Of a DNA stretch of 64,000 nt, positions 26,363 through 33,415 are shown one piece after another. Location: the NCBI GenBank assembly GCA_023461435.1, contig JAEYLC010000010.1, forward strand, positions 310,001 to 374,000, read 5' to 3'. Position 1 is the first letter of the stretch; each line of letters starts with the position of its first letter. Below the pieces are notes generated by a model. It did no database searches. It was given only the letters and a program-made list of their open reading frames with translations, and was not told where the DNA came from. Both the position numbers and the translations under genes were made by a program. Origin of the DNA: Bacillota bacterium. GTDB taxonomy: Bacteria; Bacillota; Clostridia; Christensenellales; SZUA-584.

Positions 26363-26593
26363 GACCGTATCCTGCCGATATATATTTTCGTTATTGTTGG
26401 CAAAACAGCTTGCGGCTATTCCCGTTTTTCTTATGGTATACAATTTCTCAATTCGAATTTAAAATAGCCGAGCGATCCGATTTTGACAGAGCCGATATAT
26501 TAAAGGCACGCTTGGAGAAGGAAATAACGCGGTTCGCCGGCGACATGTTATCGTTCCCATGAAACGATTAATTCATAAATTTGTTTTTTATCC

Positions 26594-26623
26594 TTGGCAA
26601 TCGCACCGAGCTTATGCTATAAT
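26594..26623 (+). promoter_or_regulatory. Promoter of tRNA-Arg
   Basis: TTGGCA (26594-26599), an 18-bp spacer and TATAAT (26618-26623) end 22 bp before the mature tRNA. Confidence 0.75.
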
Positions 26624-26645
26624 CGGTGAGCAAACAAAACCATAT

Positions 26646-26722
26646 GTGCTCGTAGCTCAGCTGGATAGAGCGTTGGACTCCGACTCCAAAGGTCAGAGGT
26701 TCGAATCCTCCCGGGCACGCCA
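26646..26722 (+). tRNA. tRNA-Arg (anticodon CCG)
   Basis: A 77-nt cloverleaf: acceptor GTGCTCG pairs with CGGGCAC (one T-G wobble), D-arm AGCTCAGCTGGATAGAGC, anticodon stem TTGGA/TCCAA with loop CTCCGAC, T-arm AGAGGTTCGAATCCTCC-type, and encoded CCA. The anticodon CCG reads CGG arginine codons. It is a single-gene transcript with its own promoter and terminator. Confidence 0.95.
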
Positions 26723-26750
26723 AAAAAAGCACTCCCTGTGAGTGTTTTTT
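26723..26750 (+). terminator. Terminator of tRNA-Arg
   Basis: AAAAAAGCACTC, loop CCTGT, then GAGTGTTTTTT: a hairpin with an A-run/T-run base that can act on both strands. Confidence 0.85.
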
Positions 26751-26839
26751 ATTTTAGATTCTCAACTCCCTTTAAATGGAACAATATTGCATGGGCAAAC
26801 GTCATATTATAAACAAATTTTTGGGGGAGAAGCTCTGAA

Positions 26840-27436
26840 ATGAAAAAGATAGCATTTGCGGTCGCCATATTAATGTGTTTAGTGACAGCGGGATGTTCGT
26901 CAGCCCGTATGCCGCAGGAATCCAGCGCATCGGATGCACCGATATTAGCGCCGGATATAACGCCAGAGTCGACACCTGCCGTGACGCCTTCGCCGCAGCC
27001 GACGCAAACGCCGTCTTTTTTCGCGGCAGAGCTGAGCGATCTCCCTGAGGAGTACGCGCGTGAGGACGCGATCGCCAACGGCGATTACGTTTATACGGGT
27101 AGGGGCTACGCCAACGAAGAAAAGATGACGGCGCTGCTTGACGCTGTCGCCGCAAAAAAGAGCGCTGCGATCCGTATCACCCGGTATACGGATGAGGGAG
27201 ACCCCATCATTGCGGATGTCGTTTTCGACGGCAGCAAGTTCACTGTGCAAAACGATACGACGCGAGACAAATTCGGCCCTCAGGCGCTGACGCAAAGCGA
27301 ATACCTGTATATGCTGGAGCATGAGAATCAAGGAACGACTTTTCTGATTCTGACAAAAGAAGCCGAGATGACAGACGAACTGTTTCAAAATAATCCCGAT
27401 CAGTTTCTGCTGAAGTTCTGGAAGGACGAAGAATAG
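26840..27436 (+). CDS. DUF4362-type lipoprotein
   Basis: A 198-residue lipoprotein: signal peptide with lipobox VTAGC, a Pro/Thr/Ser linker (~22-55), then a domain starting LPEEYAREDAIANGDYVYTG and continuing with ITRYTDEGDPIIADVVFDG. This agrees with DUF4362 proteins of Firmicutes. Function unknown. The last ~50 residues (FLILTKEAEMTDELFQNNP) complete the domain. The start ATG has GGGGGAGAAG upstream. The next gene starts 28 bp downstream. Confidence 0.8.
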   Translation: MKKIAFAVAILMCLVTAGCSSARMPQESSASDAPILAPDITPESTPAVTPSPQPTQTPSFFAAELSDLPEEYAREDAIANGDYVYTGRGYANEEKMTALLDAVAAKKSAAIRITRYTDEGDPIIADVVFDGSKFTVQNDTTRDKFGPQALTQSEYLYMLEHENQGTTFLILTKEAEMTDELFQNNPDQFLLKFWKDEE

Positions 27437-27464
27437 GCATTAAGCATTTATATAAAAGGAATTT

Positions 27465-28294
27465 ATGAAAAAATCCAAAAAGAAAAAGATCATCCTTTTA
27501 TCAGCCGCTTTGCTGCTTGCTTTGTTGCTGGTGCTCGCTTTCAGGTGTGATATCAAAGTGGTTTCGTACAATATCGAAACAGATAAAATAGCCGATAAAA
27601 TCAGAATCGCGTTCGTCGCAGACTTGCACAGCTGCAATTATGGCGAAGGACAAAAGGACATCATCAGCATACTCAAATCAGAAGCGCCCGATCTGGTGCT
27701 GCTCGGCGGCGATATTGTGGACGATCATTTGCCGCAGCAAAAAGCCATGGAATTTATGTCGGCCGTGTCAATAGATATCCGTGTTACTATGTATCGGGCA
27801 ATCACGAGTTCTGGAGCGGAGAGATCGATGACATCAAAGCTGCAACTGAGGCTTGCGGTATAAACGTGCTCGAGGGAGAGAGGGCTGATATTGACATCAA
27901 CGGACAAAGCCTCTCGCTTTTTGGGATCGACGATCCCGAAGCCGGTGAGACCGAATTTTCGAGGCAGTTGAAATTCTGCGGCGGGCATATTGATAAAAAT
28001 CGTTACTCCATATTGCTTTCGCACCGGCCCGAGCGTATCGAAAGCTATCTTGAATATGATTTTGATATGATACTCGCGGGCCACGCGCACGGCGGACAGA
28101 TGAGATTACCGCTGCTAATGAACGGGCTGTTTGCGCCCGATCAGGGTTGGTTTCCGAAATACGCGGGCGGCCTGTATCCATTCGGCAAATCACAAATGAT
28201 CGTCAGCCGCGGGCTTGCGAGAGAGAGCACCCGCATGCCTCGGCTATTCAACCGGCCCGAAATTGTGATTATCAATTTACTGCCAGTAAATTGA
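27465..28294 (+). pseudogene. Membrane-anchored metallophosphoesterase, frameshifted
   Basis: The gene is split by a frameshift near 27773. The first frame encodes an N-terminal anchor (ILLSAALLLALLLVLAF) and metal motifs FVADLHSC and LLGGDIVDD. After one missing base, the other frame continues YYVSGNHEFWSGEIDD (the GNHE motif) and then ILAGHAHGGQMRLP. Joined, the protein would have about 276 residues and all five calcineurin-like motifs (D-x-H, GD, GNHE, H, GHxH), like YkuE/YaeI-type UDP-diacylglucosamine hydrolase relatives. Either a recent inactivation, a sequencing error, or programmed shifting; no slippery heptamer is obvious. Confidence 0.85.
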
Positions 28295-28369
28295 TAGCAT
28301 GACAGGAATGCCGACAGCCTTATATTTAAAATGTTCGCAGGGGAAAAAACGAGTGAAAAAGCCGAAGAT

Positions 28370-28894
28370 TCATCCGATATTATCCGTCGGCAGCATTGTG
28401 ACATCGCCATTCACGCAAAGCTTTCGGATAATCGCTTCCTCGTGCGGGTACTTTTTTATCAGGTCTTCCATGACACCCGCTTTAAAGCACCCGGTCGTGA
28501 ACCCGGGCGCCATCGTCGTGCCGTACAAAGAATACGTGCCGCCCAAAGCGATGCAGCCGCCCTGCCAGACGCCCGCGGGCACGACGCACTGAAACCGCTG
28601 GCCTTCGCGCCAGTTTCGTCCCATGACGACCGTTTTGCTTTCGCCGTGTTCGCAGAGCAGATGCAGCTCGAACGGATCGCCGTCATAAAAATGCCAGACT
28701 TCATCTATGCTCAGCCGATGAAAGCAGGAGAGGCTCCTCGGCTCGTCGCAATAAAGGCCGATGATGGCGGTGCCGGTCGGCTGTCCGTCAGCGCCGGTTT
28801 GCTTTGAGCGGTAAGTTTGCTTAAGATACGTGTTTTCCACCGGCAGCAGTGACAGCCCGAAGCGGCGGATGATGTCTTCGATTTGCTGATTCAT
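28370..28894 (-). CDS. Cupin, DUF985 family
   Basis: A 174-residue cupin. DUF985 motifs are plain: SLLPVENTYLKQTYRS, FHRLSIDEVWHFYDGDPFEL, VVPAGVWQGG and TMAPGFTTGCFKAG. His and Glu residues in HRLSIDEVWHFY and the later segment could bind a metal. Family function is unsettled (possible sugar- or metabolite-binding enzyme). Stands alone on the minus strand; about 75 bp separate it from the convergent phosphoesterase remnant. Confidence 0.85.
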   Translation of the reverse strand: MNQQIEDIIRRFGLSLLPVENTYLKQTYRSKQTGADGQPTGTAIIGLYCDEPRSLSCFHRLSIDEVWHFYDGDPFELHLLCEHGESKTVVMGRNWREGQRFQCVVPAGVWQGGCIALGGTYSLYGTTMAPGFTTGCFKAGVMEDLIKKYPHEEAIIRKLCVNGDVTMLPTDNIG

Positions 28895-29036
28895 GGCGTG
28901 TATTCCTTTTCATCATTTATGCTCATATATATGATAAACGTCTTTGGGAAAAAATAACGATTGCTTATTGCAGCTTGACTTTTTTCGTCATTGTCCTGTA
29001 ATTTATATAAAGGCAATTTAAGAATACGGAGACGAC

Positions 29037-29279
29037 ATGGAAGACTACAGAGAACGGCTATATGATGATACGTTCGATAATGTATGCGGTGATATGAGGC
29101 GCAGGCGCGCAAACGACCCGCATTTTACAAGGGAGCAGATGAAGGGCTTATTAAAAGCTCTTTACGTTCATCACGGCAACGACTGGGAGGGCCGGGGAGA
29201 AATCAGAGATATTATCAACGAAGCCACGATTGCGGCTTGCGAGCTGGTGCTTTCCGAATGGCAGGCGGAAGACGAATAA
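29037..29279 (+). CDS. Small acidic hypothetical protein
   Basis: An 80-residue soluble protein (YDDTFDNVCGDMRRRRANDP, FTREQMKGLLKALYVHHGND, EATIAACELVLSEW). Helical by appearance; no family recognised. GGAGACGAC precedes the ATG. A terminator follows at once. Real-gene status is supported by the ribosome site, the terminator position and the amino-acid composition. Confidence 0.65.
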   Translation: MEDYRERLYDDTFDNVCGDMRRRRANDPHFTREQMKGLLKALYVHHGNDWEGRGEIRDIINEATIAACELVLSEWQAEDE

Positions 29280-29282
29280 CAG

Positions 29283-29311
29283 AAAAAGAAGAGCATTTGG
29301 CCCTTCTTTTT
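29283..29311. terminator. Bidirectional terminator between convergent genes
   Basis: AAAAAGAAG...CTTCTTTTT forms a hairpin with A-run and T-run flanks between the 80-residue protein gene and the minus-strand SASP gene. Confidence 0.75.
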
Positions 29312-29335
29312 CATACCGTTCAAAACGATAGCCGC

Positions 29336-29536
29336 TTATTTCGCTCCAAAATTGCTTTCAACATTCTTAATCATCTTTTTGACCATGTTGCCGCCGACGC
29401 GCCCCGCGTCTTTGGCCGAGATATCACCGTTATAGCCTTGCTGCAGATTCACGCCCACTTCACCGGCGGTTTCGTATTTCATCTTGCTTAAATAGTCTTT
29501 CGCGCCGGGTACTGCGCTTTTGTTGGATCCGGACAT
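29336..29536 (-). CDS. Alpha/beta-type small acid-soluble spore protein
   Basis: 66 residues. The SASP signatures are visible: KYETAGEVGVNL (germination protease site region, E-V cleavage) and KDAGRVGGNMVKKMI. These proteins coat spore DNA in the forespore and are degraded by GPR on germination. Start ATG at 29536 behind AAGGAGG; upstream codons have no support. Expected to be expressed late under sigma-G. Firm evidence that the organism forms endospores. Confidence 0.93.
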   Translation of the reverse strand: MSGSNKSAVPGAKDYLSKMKYETAGEVGVNLQQGYNGDISAKDAGRVGGNMVKKMIKNVESNFGAK

Positions 29537-29706
29537 TTTTTTCACCTCCTTGACATTATTCTGCCCGCGTCGCGCCAATAAATGCATGAATATCCCGTTA
29601 TTCAAATGAAGGTCAATAATAAAATCGAATTTTACGCACACAATTTTTGTTCAAATCGTAATGTACAAATAGATAACATCAAAATTTCTGATGGGAGGAA
29701 TAGACA

Positions 29707-29904
29707 ATGGGATTTCAAGGGGGATTCGGCTTTGGCGGCAATAACTGCTGCTGGATCATCATTCTGATTCTTTGCTGCTGCGGCGGCGGTTGGGGTAACA
29801 ACGGCTTCGGCGGTGAGGGCTTTGGCGGCAACAACTGCTGCTGGATCATTATACTGATCATCATTTGCTGCTGTTGCTGCGGTAATCACGGGGGACAGTG
29901 CTGA
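29707..29904 (+). CDS. Gly/Cys-rich small hydrophobic protein with internal duplication
   Basis: 65 residues containing two near-identical units GFGGNNCCWIIILI (residues ~8-21 and ~39-52), each followed by a run of cysteines (CCC and CCCCC). Ten-plus Cys in such a short protein is striking. It resembles YjcZ-type small hydrophobic proteins found in spore coats of Bacilli, but the Cys-Trp unit is unlike those I know. GGGAGGAATAGACA precedes the ATG. It lies just upstream-divergent from the SASP gene. Coat cross-linking or metal binding is speculation. Confidence 0.7.
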   Translation: MGFQGGFGFGGNNCCWIIILILCCCGGGWGNNGFGGEGFGGNNCCWIIILIIICCCCCGNHGGQC

Positions 29905-29943
29905 TTAATGGCTGAAACAATATAGTCTACATAGCCGAATTTT

Positions 29944-29966
29944 GGGCCGTTTGGCCCTTTCTTTTT
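29944..29966 (+). terminator. Terminator of the Gly/Cys-rich protein gene
   Basis: GGGCC, loop GTTT, GGCCC followed by TTTCTTTTT. Confidence 0.85.
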
Positions 29967-30088
29967 ACTTTACGACATCATAACAAATTAATTGCCAAAA
30001 TGTTGGAAGCCGATGTTGACATATTTATCGCGATCATATACGATAATCGGTAAAGGAAAGATTTTCATATGTGGGGAAGGGGATTTAG

Positions 30089-30568
30089 ATGAACCTGACA
30101 GTTTCCAAGTCAGTCTTTGATTATCTGTATCACCATCTTGCCGACATTCACAGCAGAAAAATAAAAATTATCAACAGCTTTGCAATCGATTTTGATGAAT
30201 ATATGAGGATGCTTGATTATATAAAGACTTATATTCATCAATTTGAGCGTTTCTTGGGCGATGTCAATGTGGCGGAAGGCAAGAATACGCTGCCGTTTGT
30301 CATATACAACAGTGTTGTCGGCCTTAAGAACGCGGACGGCGGCGAAACCTGGATATGCAGTGTCACGCTTCCCAAAGAGGAATCCGAATCCGTTTGGCTG
30401 CTCCCCAATGTCACGCTGCTGTCCTGCAATACGCCCATCGCATTTGAACTGATGCTGAAGCGGTGCGGCGATAAGGTGGATATCGAGAGGGACGGCAGAC
30501 AGCAAAGGTACACCATCAAAAGCATAGACCCGAATCCCTATATACCGTTTTTGCGTCAGGAAGCCTAA
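30089..30568 (+). CDS. GreA/GreB C-terminal domain-like protein
   Basis: 159 residues. The C-terminal ~75 residues (LLPNVTLLSCNTPIAFELML, then GDKVDIERDGRQQRYTIKSI) match the FKBP-like C-terminal domain of GreA/GreB. The N-terminal ~75 residues form one helix-rich arm (YHHLADIHSRKIKIINSF, FDEYMRMLDYIKTYIHQF) but not a classical acidic coiled coil. It could bind RNA polymerase, as Rnk or Gfh factors do, rather than stimulate cleavage. RBS GGGGAAGGGG precedes ATG. No partner nearby except the anfO-like gene downstream. Confidence 0.7.
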   Translation: MNLTVSKSVFDYLYHHLADIHSRKIKIINSFAIDFDEYMRMLDYIKTYIHQFERFLGDVNVAEGKNTLPFVIYNSVVGLKNADGGETWICSVTLPKEESESVWLLPNVTLLSCNTPIAFELMLKRCGDKVDIERDGRQQRYTIKSIDPNPYIPFLRQEA

Positions 30569-30610
30569 CGGTTGACAAAGGGCAGTGGAATCAAATACAC
30601 TTAAAAAGAA

Positions 30611-30636
30611 GTCCGGCTTTAACGCCGGGCAATTTT
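30611..30636 (+). terminator. Terminator after the Gre-like gene
   Basis: GTCCGGC, loop TTTAAC, GCCGGGC, then AATTTTT. Confidence 0.8.
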
Positions 30637-30793
30637 TGAAAATGAAAAACAAAAATCAGGAACAGCGAAGTTCGTCAGACCGTTAACTCTTGGGTAAACG
30701 CTGATGAAATATTCATTTGAGCGGTTGGCTCTTATTTTTTTGTTTTGAGAATTAAAAACAATGGCATCATGGCAGAACGGAAAGGAGTTAAAA

Positions 30794-31411
30794 ATGAAGA
30801 ATCAGATTGTGATCACGCTGGATAAAACGGGTCGGCTTTCTCCCTTTGCCGAGGCTGAAAAATTCGTTTTATACGGCAAGACAGGCGACGGATGGCAGTC
30901 AAACGCTGTTATTACTGTGGCACACAGCCTTTTCCAGGCAGACGGAATACGGGCCGCCGTCAAAGAATTACTGACTCGCTTTGCGGACTGCCGCATCATA
31001 TTGAGCAAGCAAATCAACGGGATCGCCTATCAGGTTTTGAACCGGCACGGGTATCACATATTCGAATCGGACAGCATCGGCGATCTAAGTGGCATTGTGC
31101 TGGAGATAGAAGCGGCACAAAACGAAGCGCAGGCAAAACTTAACGTTCATCTGGAGCCGTACTCAAAAAATGACGACGGATGTTACTTTTTTAACCTGAT
31201 CGAGCTGCAGCGGGAGCGTCCCGAAATATCCTCGAAAAAAGCACTGCGTTGTTTTATAGAAGAGCAGGCTTTCATTGAACTGGAGCTTATTTGCCAGCAT
31301 TTACCGCCCTGGATGGAGGACGTGATGATGAGAAGGGGCCTTGGGTATCGCATTGAATCGATCGGGGCTGATGCGTGCAGGGCCGTTATATATAATGAGA
31401 TATGCAGGTGA
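30794..31411 (+). CDS. anfO: AnfO-family nitrogenase accessory protein
   Basis: About 205 residues. The C-terminal half carries the AnfO pattern: GCYFFNLIELQRERPEISSK, then ALRCFIEEQAFIELELIC and QHLPPWMEDVMMRRGLGYRI. The N-terminus KTGRLSPFAEAEKFVLY and ADCRIILSKQINGIAYQVL also follow the family. AnfO is normally the gene after anfHDGK of Fe-only nitrogenase; its role is not settled. Here it lies 430 bp upstream of a Mo-type nif operon, on the same strand, with its own ribosome site (AAAGGAG) but separated by a promoter and terminator-like hairpins. Start ATG 30794 chosen by that site. Confidence 0.75.
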   Translation: MKNQIVITLDKTGRLSPFAEAEKFVLYGKTGDGWQSNAVITVAHSLFQADGIRAAVKELLTRFADCRIILSKQINGIAYQVLNRHGYHIFESDSIGDLSGIVLEIEAAQNEAQAKLNVHLEPYSKNDDGCYFFNLIELQRERPEISSKKALRCFIEEQAFIELELICQHLPPWMEDVMMRRGLGYRIESIGADACRAVIYNEICR

Positions 31412-31499
31412 TTGTCTATAGCTGTCGGATAGAAACGAAAAATGACGGGCGCCTATTATGGACTTGCAGAATTTCGTGCTCGCGCATAACGCCGCGGCG

Positions 31500-31528
31500 T
31501 TGACAGCATAGTGCCGCGCTGTTATAAT
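31500..31528 (+). promoter_or_regulatory. Sigma-A promoter of the nif operon
   Basis: Perfect TTGACA (31500-31505), 17-bp spacer, perfect TATAAT (31523-31528). Transcription would start near 31535, giving a 5' leader of about 308 nt before nifH. No sigma-54 (-24/-12) promoter is evident. A consensus promoter for a strictly regulated operon implies control after initiation or by a repressor. Confidence 0.8.
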
Positions 31529-31668
31529 TTTTCTATAGCAAGGGAATTTTGCTTAACGATTTGAGTTGAAAACAAAAACAGTTTTCTCATATCTGCGAGG
31601 GCTGCAGATTGTGAAATGTTGTTTTTGAATAATATTTCTCTGAAAATTGCATATGTTTGGCGACACTG

Positions 31669-31701
31669 AAGTCATTTCTTTCTTGAGAAATGGCTTTTTT
31701 A
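31669..31701 (+). terminator. Intrinsic terminator within the nifH leader
   Basis: AAGTCATTTCT, loop TTCTTG, AGAAATGGCTT followed by TTTT. It lies about 140 nt after the predicted transcription start and 143 nt before nifH, so read-through must be permitted for nif expression. Confidence 0.7.
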
Positions 31702-31790
31702 AATGAATGGATGTGTTTGCGTACGGCTTTGACCGCCGTATAAAAGCGTTGGTTTGTTGTTGCCGAAAACATGAAAAATGTAAGACGATG

Positions 31791-31816
31791 GGGTCATTTC
31801 TTGAATGGAATGACCC
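31791..31816 (+). terminator. Second hairpin of the nifH leader
   Basis: GGGTCATTTC, loop TTGAAT, GGAATGACCC (10 bp, one wobble), followed by TGTTTATTTTT. It ends 14 nt before the GGAGG of nifH and could act as terminator, attenuator or mRNA stabiliser. Confidence 0.6.
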
Positions 31817-31842
31817 TGTTTATTTTTACAGGAGGTTTTACT

Positions 31843-32664
31843 ATGAGACAGGTGGCTATTTACGGCAAGGGCGGAATCGGCAAATCCACCACGACCCAGA
31901 ATCTGACGGCCGGTCTTGGAGAGATGGGCAAGAAGATCATGATCGTCGGGTGCGACCCCAAAGCGGATTCCACGAGACTCATTCTCGGCGGGCTTGCACA
32001 GCAGACTGTGCTCGACACGCTGCGTGAGGAAGGCGAGGATATCGAGCTTGACCTTGTGTTGAAACAGGGCTTTGCGGGCATCAAATGCGTAGAATCCGGC
32101 GGGCCGGAGCCGGGCGTCGGGTGTGCGGGCCGCGGCATCATCACATCCATCGGGCTGCTGGAGCGGCTCGGCGCATATGAGGCGGACCTTGACTACGTGT
32201 TTTACGACGTGCTCGGCGACGTTGTGTGCGGCGGGTTTGCGATGCCGATCCGCGAAGGCAAGGCGCAGGAGATATACATCGTGGCCAGCGGCGAGATGAT
32301 GGCGCTTTACGCGGCGAACAATATTTCCAAGGGCATACAGAAATACGCGCGCACCGGCGGCGTGCGCCTCGGCGGCATCATCTGCAACAGCCGCAAGGTG
32401 GACGGCGAGGCGGAGCTTGTCGCGGCGTTTGCCAAGGAGCTCGGCAGCCAGATGATCCACTTCGTGCCGCGCGACAACATGGTACAGCGTGCGGAGATAC
32501 ACAAAAAGACAGTGATCGATTTCGATTCGACATGCGGTCAGGCAGATGAATACCGCACGCTGGCAAAAAAGATAGACGGCAACGACATGTTTGTGATTCC
32601 CTCGCCCTTGAAGCAGGAGCGGCTTGAAGCGCTGCTGATGGAACACGGCTTACTCGACATTTGA
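31843..32664 (+). CDS. nifH: Nitrogenase iron protein NifH
   Basis: 273 residues, full length. P-loop GKGGIGKST starts at residue 8; the [4Fe-4S] cysteines are C94 (GVGCAGRG) and C129 (GDVVCGGFAMP); R97 is the arginine ADP-ribosylated by DRAT in other organisms. ATP-dependent electron donor to NifDK and needed for cofactor maturation. DTLREEGEDIELD and YAANNISKGIQKYA match the clostridial Mo-type NifH rather than AnfH. The start is the ATG after AGGAGG (GGAGGTTTTACT); an upstream in-frame ATG at 31771 lies inside leader hairpins. First gene of nifHI1I2DK. Confidence 0.97.
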   Translation: MRQVAIYGKGGIGKSTTTQNLTAGLGEMGKKIMIVGCDPKADSTRLILGGLAQQTVLDTLREEGEDIELDLVLKQGFAGIKCVESGGPEPGVGCAGRGIITSIGLLERLGAYEADLDYVFYDVLGDVVCGGFAMPIREGKAQEIYIVASGEMMALYAANNISKGIQKYARTGGVRLGGIICNSRKVDGEAELVAAFAKELGSQMIHFVPRDNMVQRAEIHKKTVIDFDSTCGQADEYRTLAKKIDGNDMFVIPSPLKQERLEALLMEHGLLDI

Positions 32665-32687
32665 TAGAGTGAAAGGAGAAACGCGCA

Positions 32688-33014
32688 ATGTTAATGGTGA
32701 GAGCGATTGTGAGGCCCGAGAAGGTGGGCGTTGTGATGTCGGAGCTGATGGCGGCCGGTTTCCCCGCGGTGACCAAGCTCGATGTGTTCGGGCGCGGCAA
32801 GCAAAGAGGCATCGTGATCGGCGATGTTCAATATGATGAAATTCCGAAGGAAATGCTGCTGCTCGTCATTAAGGACGAGGATAAGGATGACGTGGTGAAG
32901 GTGGTTATGCGCACCGCGCGCACGGGCGAAAAGGGCAATTACGGCGACGGACGTATTTTTATCAGCCCCGTGCTCGACGCCTATACAATCAGCACGGGCA
33001 AGCAGGGGCTGTAA
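32688..33014 (+). CDS. nifI1: PII-like nitrogenase regulator NifI1
   Basis: 108 residues of the PII fold: MVRAIVRPEKVGVVMSELMA at the start, T-loop region GRGKQRGIVIGDVQYDEIPK, and GYGDGRIF-type nucleotide-binding segment NYGDGRIFISPVLDAYTIST. NifI1 with NifI2 binds NifDK and blocks activity when 2-oxoglutarate is low (fixed nitrogen sufficient). Position between nifH and nifD is diagnostic. AAAGGAG precedes the ATG. Confidence 0.95.
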   Translation: MLMVRAIVRPEKVGVVMSELMAAGFPAVTKLDVFGRGKQRGIVIGDVQYDEIPKEMLLLVIKDEDKDDVVKVVMRTARTGEKGNYGDGRIFISPVLDAYTISTGKQGL

Positions 33015-33024
33015 GGAGGGCGTT

Positions 33025-33399
33025 ATGAAAGAAGTGATGGCGATCATCCGGACCAACAAGGTCAACGCGACGAAGGAAGCGCTCGGCAACGCCGGATTTC
33101 CGTCGTTCATGTGCCGCAAATGCATGGGCCGCGGCAAGAAATGCCTCGATCCGTCGCTGCTGCAATACGTGATGGAGGCGGGTGAGCTGCCCGTATCCAA
33201 CGTGGGCGAATCCTTCACGGAGGGCGCAAGGCTGATATCCAAACGGTTCTTCACGCTGATCGTCGAAGACGAGCAGGTCGAGCTTGCGGTTAAAACGATT
33301 ATTGATGCGAACCAGACGGGCAATCCCGGTGACGGCAGGATATTTGTGCTGCCCGTGCTTGAGACCTACAAAGTGCGCACCGGAGAGAACATTCTTTAA
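33025..33399 (+). CDS. nifI2: PII-like nitrogenase regulator NifI2
   Basis: 124 residues of the PII fold. The start KEVMAIIRTNKVNATKEALG is followed by the cysteine-containing FMCRKCMGRGKKCLDPS, a longer T-loop region than NifI1, and NPGDGRIFVLPVLETYKVRT. Forms a complex with NifI1 for reversible nitrogenase switch-off. GGAGGGCG before ATG; 10 bp after nifI1. Confidence 0.95.
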   Translation: MKEVMAIIRTNKVNATKEALGNAGFPSFMCRKCMGRGKKCLDPSLLQYVMEAGELPVSNVGESFTEGARLISKRFFTLIVEDEQVELAVKTIIDANQTGNPGDGRIFVLPVLETYKVRTGENIL

Positions 33400-33415
33400 A
33401 AAGGGGTGATTATCA

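Larger units (their letters stand above)
31535..31842 (+). promoter_or_regulatory. Structured nifH leader with successive hairpins
   Basis: Hairpins in order: GAAAAC/GTTTTC (31568-31586), ATCTGC/GCAGAT (31591-31609), a terminator-like stem (31669-31700) and a long stem (31791-31816) just before the nifH ribosome site. The 5' arms of the last two share GTCATTTC, so each could pair with the other's 3' arm. Such a layout suggests termination/antitermination control of nif expression. The hairpins are seen; the regulation is inferred. I find no known riboswitch consensus. Confidence 0.5.

Noticed and set aside
25790..26467. 225-codon plus-strand frame opposite the DUF2935 gene.
   Set aside because: Antisense to a recognisable family; no ribosome site or protein-like motifs.
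29707..29904. Spurious low-complexity ORF.
   Set aside because: Rejected as spurious because it has a strong ribosome site, a terminator directly after it and an ordered protein repeat; kept as a gene.
31567..31610. ANTAR-type tandem hairpins at the start of the nifH leader.
   Set aside because: Two small hairpins are present, but their loops have seven bases and lack the expected A1/G4 hexaloop pattern, so no ANTAR claim is made for them.
31771..31842. N-terminal extension of NifH from an upstream ATG.
   Set aside because: The extension lies across the leader hairpin, has no ribosome site, and NifH proteins start at MRQ; GGAGG directly precedes the ATG at 31843.
31843..32664. Possibility that this is AnfH of an Fe-only nitrogenase, given the AnfO-like neighbour.
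   Set aside because: Residue patterns such as DTLREEGEDIELD and ISKGIQKYA agree with Mo-type clostridial NifH, and nifD/K carry Mo-nitrogenase features with no anfG.
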